From an uncultured Bacteroidales bacterium (lineage in GTDB: Bacteria > Bacteroidota > Bacteroidia > Bacteroidales > Paludibacteraceae): DNA of 9,049 nt. Below are positions 6,800 to 9,049 of the stretch, piece by piece (the stretch's first letter is position 1; the number at the start of each line of letters is the position of its first letter). The position numbers and the translations under genes were made by a program. The notes under the pieces were generated by a model, which searched no databases, was not told the origin of the DNA, and was given only the letters and a program-made list of their open reading frames with translations. The stretch spans positions 1 to 9,049 of the forward strand of contig CALDPN010000141.1 of assembly GCA_937911235.1 (NCBI GenBank), in the 5' to 3' direction.

Positions 6800-6839
6800 A
6801 TTGTAGGCAGGTGTTGAGCGCAGCGATAACGCCTGTGTT
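6800..6839 (+). repeat. REP-like unit, copy B
   Basis: The second 40-base unit, 95 bases from copy A in the same orientation, with GTAG at 6803-6806. The single difference (C at 6821 for T) lies in the loop core and leaves the stem intact. Downstream sequence also parallels copy A (ATTAACCCCAC versus AATAACCCCAC), so the larger repeated unit is about 95 bases. Confidence 0.7.
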
Positions 6840-6862
6840 TGGGAATATTAACCCCACACATA

Positions 6863-6881
6863 CCACGCCCGTAGGGTGTGG
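6863..6881. repeat. Hairpin just upstream of the transposase promoter
   Basis: CCACGCCC (6863-6870) pairs with GGGTGTGG (6874-6881) with one G-T pair and a GTA loop. It ends 3 bases before the -33 TTG of the transposase promoter, so a protein bound to it could affect transposase expression. Confidence 0.5.
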
Positions 6882-6884
6882 GTC

Positions 6885-6915
6885 TTGCCCAAATAAAATA
6901 AAAACATTACATTTG
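6885..6915 (+). promoter_or_regulatory. Bacteroidetes promoter of the transposase gene
   Basis: TTG (6885-6887) and TACATTTG (TAnnTTTG, 6908-6915) are 20 bases apart, a near-ideal match. Transcription would start near 6921, about 32 bases before the ATG at 6953. Confidence 0.65.
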
Positions 6916-6952
6916 CATAAAATTAATTATTAACCATAAATTCTTAATCAAT

Positions 6953-7387
6953 ATGGCAAACACCTATAGTCAAATTTACGTTCATTTCATTATTTCCGTT
7001 AAAAATAGAATGCCCCTAATAAAACCAGAATGGGAGCAAAGGCTATATCAATACATAACAACATCTATTGATAACCGCAAAAACAAAACATTAATAATAA
7101 ACGGCACGAAAGACCATATTCATATATTCGTCTCAATGGATAACTCAGAATCGCCTGCCAAACTAATGCTTTGCATCAAACAATTCTCTTCTAAATTTAT
7201 TAAGAATAATTTCAATAAGGATTTCTCGTGGCAAGAAGGCTATGGTGCTTTCTCATATACAAAATCTCATATTGATAATGTCTTCCAATACATCAAAAAT
7301 CAAAAAGAACACCATAAAAAGGTGTCCTTTGCTGATGAATATAGAAATATCCTATCAAAATTCGGTTATGGGGATATTTATATTTAG
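6953..7387 (+). CDS. Y1 HUH transposase, IS200/RAYT type
   Basis: A 144-residue single-strand DNA transposase. The HUH metal site is His55-Ile-His57 within DHIHIFVSM. The catalytic tyrosine is Tyr113 in VFQYIKNQKEHHKK, with Gln117 in the usual Y-x3-Q arrangement and the EHH that follows common in Bacteroidetes members. The WQEGYGAFSYTKS segment before it is also typical. These enzymes nick and rejoin single strands at hairpins through a 5'-phosphotyrosine link. The C-terminus after YRNILSKF is shorter than in many relatives, which continue with about 10 more residues, but both active-site parts are intact. The gene has its own promoter, follows two GTAG hairpin repeats, and is not accompanied by tnpB. 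No matching right end is visible: the next gene converges 3 bases after its stop. This favours a REP-associated (domesticated) transposase over a mobile IS200. Confidence 0.85.
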   Translation: MANTYSQIYVHFIISVKNRMPLIKPEWEQRLYQYITTSIDNRKNKTLIINGTKDHIHIFVSMDNSESPAKLMLCIKQFSSKFIKNNFNKDFSWQEGYGAFSYTKSHIDNVFQYIKNQKEHHKKVSFADEYRNILSKFGYGDIYI

Positions 7388-7390
7388 TCC

Positions 7391-8596
7391 TTAGAAAAGA
7401 AGAGGATTGACAGAGTCATCTCCTAGTAAATTATAATATTCAAACCATTTTAAAGTACTTTCAGTAGATTTTCGTTTTGTTTTAAATGCTTTCAATTTGT
7501 TTAATATGTTAATATGCTCTGGGTCGTCATTTATATAGTCTCTTGAAAAATTATTTTTTTCTAAATTCTCTAATCTTTTTGACCATATTTCTATTTTCTT
7601 AGAAGTTGAAGATTTTTGTGTATTTAGTTCATAAGTTATGCGATATAAATCAGGTTCTTCTAAAAGAAGATTTATATCTGAAGATTTTATAGATTCAGTT
7701 GAACCATCCATATAATCAATATCTATACTATTCAATTCTGCCTTTGAAGCAGATTGATTGTAAATAACACACTCCCATTTACCACCCCCATTTTTCATTG
7801 TTTCTATAGGTCCAGTTTCTTTTCCGCTTATTGAGAAGTCTTTTCTCACATCGCATCTGACAAGGTCATTAACTCTGTTATAGAAAAGAGCAAAAAATCT
7901 AAAATATTTAATTGTCTTTGTGGATTTATTTGTATAATATACATACAAATCACATCCTCCTGCGCTGTTGGGTTCCTTTAATGAAACCTCAAGGTTTGAT
8001 ATTACGTTATCGTATATATATTTAGTTCTCTGTGGAAGATTAGTATACCAATCATTAAAACTATTAATCTTAACAGAATCTATCTTATATTGTAGATTTT
8101 TCTCAAGTTCATTAAAAAATAAAATAGAGTCTTTACATGTTAATTTGTACGAATTTATTAATGAGTCAATTTTAAAATTAAGTTGACTTATTTCAATCTT
8201 CAAAGCATTATGTTCTTCTATTAATTTACTATTTATAGAGTCTAAGTACGAATTATCCAATACAAATTTATTTGGAAGGTAGTACATTTTCTCCTTATAT
8301 ATTACAACATAAGTATCATATTCTATTGACCTTTTTGAATTTGTCAATCCCATTACTTTTATGTTTGTAGATTTACGTAATTTTTTTTGTGTATATGTAA
8401 TATATGGCTTTACTTCTCTTTTTTTAGAACTTGTATATTTATGTATGTCTTCCTCGCATAGAAACATTGTGGCATTATCTTTAGTAGTAGCATATAAGTC
8501 ATTCTCAGATACCCATATGATACCATTAGAGATATATTCTGCATATATAGGTTTAACAACTATAAAACAGAATAAAAATAAAATTACTTTTTTCAT
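7391..8596 (-). CDS. Exported coiled-coil protein of unknown function
   Basis: A 401-residue protein I cannot name. Residues 1-19 form a clear Sec signal peptide (Lys-Lys, hydrophobic core, cleavage probably after PIYA). Residues 20-115 are Tyr/Lys-rich with short strands (TYVVIYKEKMYYLPNKFV) resembling the SH3-like leader seen in some Bacteroidetes secreted proteins. About 120-175 is a heptad-like helix (coiled coil). About 196-305 alternates strands (NLEVSLKEPN, CDLYVYYTN, KWECVIYN, IDIDYMDGS), suggesting an immunoglobulin- or FxLYD-like sandwich. The tail (330-390) is helical and charged. It is likely periplasmic; no lipoprotein Cys follows the signal. The gene is strongly AT-rich compared with the glycan genes. 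It starts 64 bases after the U-tract of the structured RNA at 8660-8838, has no clear promoter of its own, and converges on the transposase gene. Confidence 0.7.
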   Translation of the reverse strand: MKKVILFLFCFIVVKPIYAEYISNGIIWVSENDLYATTKDNATMFLCEEDIHKYTSSKKREVKPYITYTQKKLRKSTNIKVMGLTNSKRSIEYDTYVVIYKEKMYYLPNKFVLDNSYLDSINSKLIEEHNALKIEISQLNFKIDSLINSYKLTCKDSILFFNELEKNLQYKIDSVKINSFNDWYTNLPQRTKYIYDNVISNLEVSLKEPNSAGGCDLYVYYTNKSTKTIKYFRFFALFYNRVNDLVRCDVRKDFSISGKETGPIETMKNGGGKWECVIYNQSASKAELNSIDIDYMDGSTESIKSSDINLLLEEPDLYRITYELNTQKSSTSKKIEIWSKRLENLEKNNFSRDYINDDPEHINILNKLKAFKTKRKSTESTLKWFEYYNLLGDDSVNPLLF

Positions 8597-8659
8597 AATA
8601 CTTTAATTTTAAGTTATTTTTTTGCAATATTGCCAGTTTTAAGGTTGCGAAAACTGCAC

Positions 8660-8731
8660 AAAAAAAGCGCAGACTTTCGTCAACGCTCTCAGGCTCACCA
8701 CAAGCCGAATACACAATGACTAAGTCTGCGC
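8660..8731 (-). terminator. Large-loop terminator of the structured RNA
   Basis: On the minus strand GCGCAGACTT (8731-8722) pairs with AAGTCTGCGC (8676-8667), followed directly by U7 (8666-8660). The 45-base loop contains a small GGCT/AGCC hairpin (8692-8706). The loop is long for an ordinary terminator and includes half of the competing rod stem. Confidence 0.55.
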
Positions 8732-8838
8732 CCTATTAGGCACAAACTCAATAGTGTATTCTTTTGCTCGTATCTAGTTCGAGGTGGTGATTCGAGAGCG
8801 ATTGAGCAAAATATGATTTGCGTACATAACGTACAATG
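8660..8838 (-). ncRNA. Candidate structured RNA, rod-like stem with crossing helix
   Basis: There is no ORF, but there is dense complementarity. Three stems nest in order: 8684-8690 with 8794-8800 (extended by 8680-8683 with 8802-8805 across one bulged base), 8695-8701 with 8784-8790, and 8707-8714 with 8754-8761. A side hairpin CTCG/CGAG sits at 8767-8783. A perfect 10-bp helix, 8667-8676 with 8722-8731, crosses the others (pseudoknot or alternative fold) and is followed on the minus strand by seven U (8666-8660). A TATCTTTG element at 8849-8842 predicts a start near 8838, so the RNA would be ~180 nt. Long rod-like RNAs of this size include 6S RNA, but no diagnostic 6S sequence was recognised. 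It could instead be an attenuating leader of the 8596 gene. It is not RNase P, tmRNA or SRP RNA by their signature sequences. Confidence 0.55.
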
Positions 8839-8841
8839 TCA

Positions 8842-8849
8842 CAAAGATA
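8842..8849 (-). promoter_or_regulatory. Bacteroidetes -7 element for the structured RNA
   Basis: The minus strand reads TATCTTTG (TAnnTTTG). No TTG is seen at the -33 position, so only half of the promoter is supported. Confidence 0.4.
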
Positions 8850-8904
8850 TTAATTATTTTAATATGTTGTTACGTTAATATTGTAATTTCTATGATATTT
8901 CAAG

Positions 8905-9043
8905 GGGATTTTTAATGTGGGCGGTGCAGTCGCTGGGAAGGCGACTTAGACCACTAGTGTATTTTTGGGTTGTATTGAGTGGAATATGTAATGCTAGTGG
9001 TCTGCATTGCTCCGCAATGCGCACCGCCCACATTAAAAATCCC
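8905..9043. repeat. 139-base cloverleaf element with 23-bp terminal inverted repeats
   Basis: Outer arms 8905-8927 and 9021-9043 are perfectly complementary over 23 bases (starting GGGATTTTTAATG). Inside are three hairpins laid end to end: AGTCGC/GCGACT (8928-8933 with 8941-8946, 7-base loop), AGACCACTAG/CTAGTGGTCT (8948-8957 with 8994-9003, 36-base loop) and GCATTGC/GCAATGC (9004-9010 with 9014-9020, 3-base loop). Only base 8947 is unpaired at the four-way junction. There is no ORF or obvious promoter. It may be a miniature inverted-repeat element, a single-strand recombination or replication site, or a structured RNA. The perfection of every stem suggests recent spread or strong selection. 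Confidence 0.8.
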
Positions 9044-9049
9044 GATTGG

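Noticed and set aside
6705..6839. Possible CRISPR array from the repeated 40-base unit
   Set aside because: There are only two units, the spacer-like part is itself partly repeated and forms a hairpin, and no cas gene is present. The GTAG-hairpin form fits REP better.
6551..6861. Two minus-strand reading frames of 71-77 residues, sharing a repeated peptide (RRYRxAQHLPTI)
   Set aside because: The repeated peptide is just the translated REP-like DNA repeat. Neither frame has a start signal, and they cross the terminator and hairpins.
8660..8838. Assignment as RNase P RNA, tmRNA or SRP RNA
   Set aside because: The conserved sequences of these RNAs (for example the GAAAGTCCG-type core or the SRP tetraloop region) were not found, and the fold does not match.
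8905..9043. tRNA or integron attC reading of the cloverleaf
   Set aside because: It is 139 bases with a 23-bp acceptor-like stem and lacks the TTCGA loop and CCA-type end. It also lacks the GTTRRRY/RYYYAAC core of attC.

Overview
The window looks like a piece of a Bacteroidetes (Bacteroidales-type) genome from about position 650 onward. Genes there start without Shine-Dalgarno sequences, several are preceded by the Bacteroidetes -7 promoter element TAnnTTTG, and the coding DNA is fairly AT-rich. The first ~650 bases look different. They carry two genes with strong Shine-Dalgarno sites (AAGGAGGG, AAAGGAG), promoters with textbook TGnTATAAT -10 boxes, and more GC-rich codon use, as in Firmicutes. 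The change falls in the gap around 647-660, so an assembly chimera or a transfer boundary should be considered there.

Layout: 1-77 (minus) is the first 25 codons of a gene leaving the window. 78-361 is a divergent regulatory region. 362-646 encodes a small two-helix membrane protein. 661-1926 (plus) is an O-antigen ligase/polymerase-type membrane protein. It converges on, and overlaps by 4 bases, a tightly packed minus-strand operon of four glycosyltransferases (5548 down to 1923, gaps of 3, 1 and 1 bases). The first and last genes of the operon are 277-residue paralogs; a GT4-type and a GT2-type enzyme lie between them. Together these genes look like part of a surface polysaccharide or lipopolysaccharide O-chain locus: cytoplasmic sugar transferases plus a membrane ligase/polymerase. 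Divergent from the operon, 5606-6568 encodes a long-chain polyprenyl diphosphate synthase, closed by a clear intrinsic terminator.

6629-6952 is repeat-rich. It holds two 40-base near-identical units, each a GTAG tetranucleotide followed by an imperfect hairpin (REP-like), each followed by a second hairpin. Directly downstream, with its own promoter, is a Y1/HUH transposase of the IS200/RAYT type (6953-7387). This resembles a REP plus RAYT pair. The transposase converges, with a 3-base gap, on a minus-strand gene (8596-7391) for an exported coiled-coil protein of unknown function.

8597-9049 has no gene but is the most structured DNA in the window. 8660-8838 appears to encode a ~180-nt minus-strand RNA. 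It has a -7 element, a three-segment nested rod-like stem, a 10-bp helix crossing it (pseudoknot or switch), and a U7 tail, and it ends ~64 bases before the exported-protein gene. 8905-9043 is a nearly perfect four-way cloverleaf: a 23-bp terminal inverted repeat enclosing three hairpins with almost no unpaired junction bases. These two elements are the best candidates for something undescribed. All assignments come from reading the sequence; no database search was possible.
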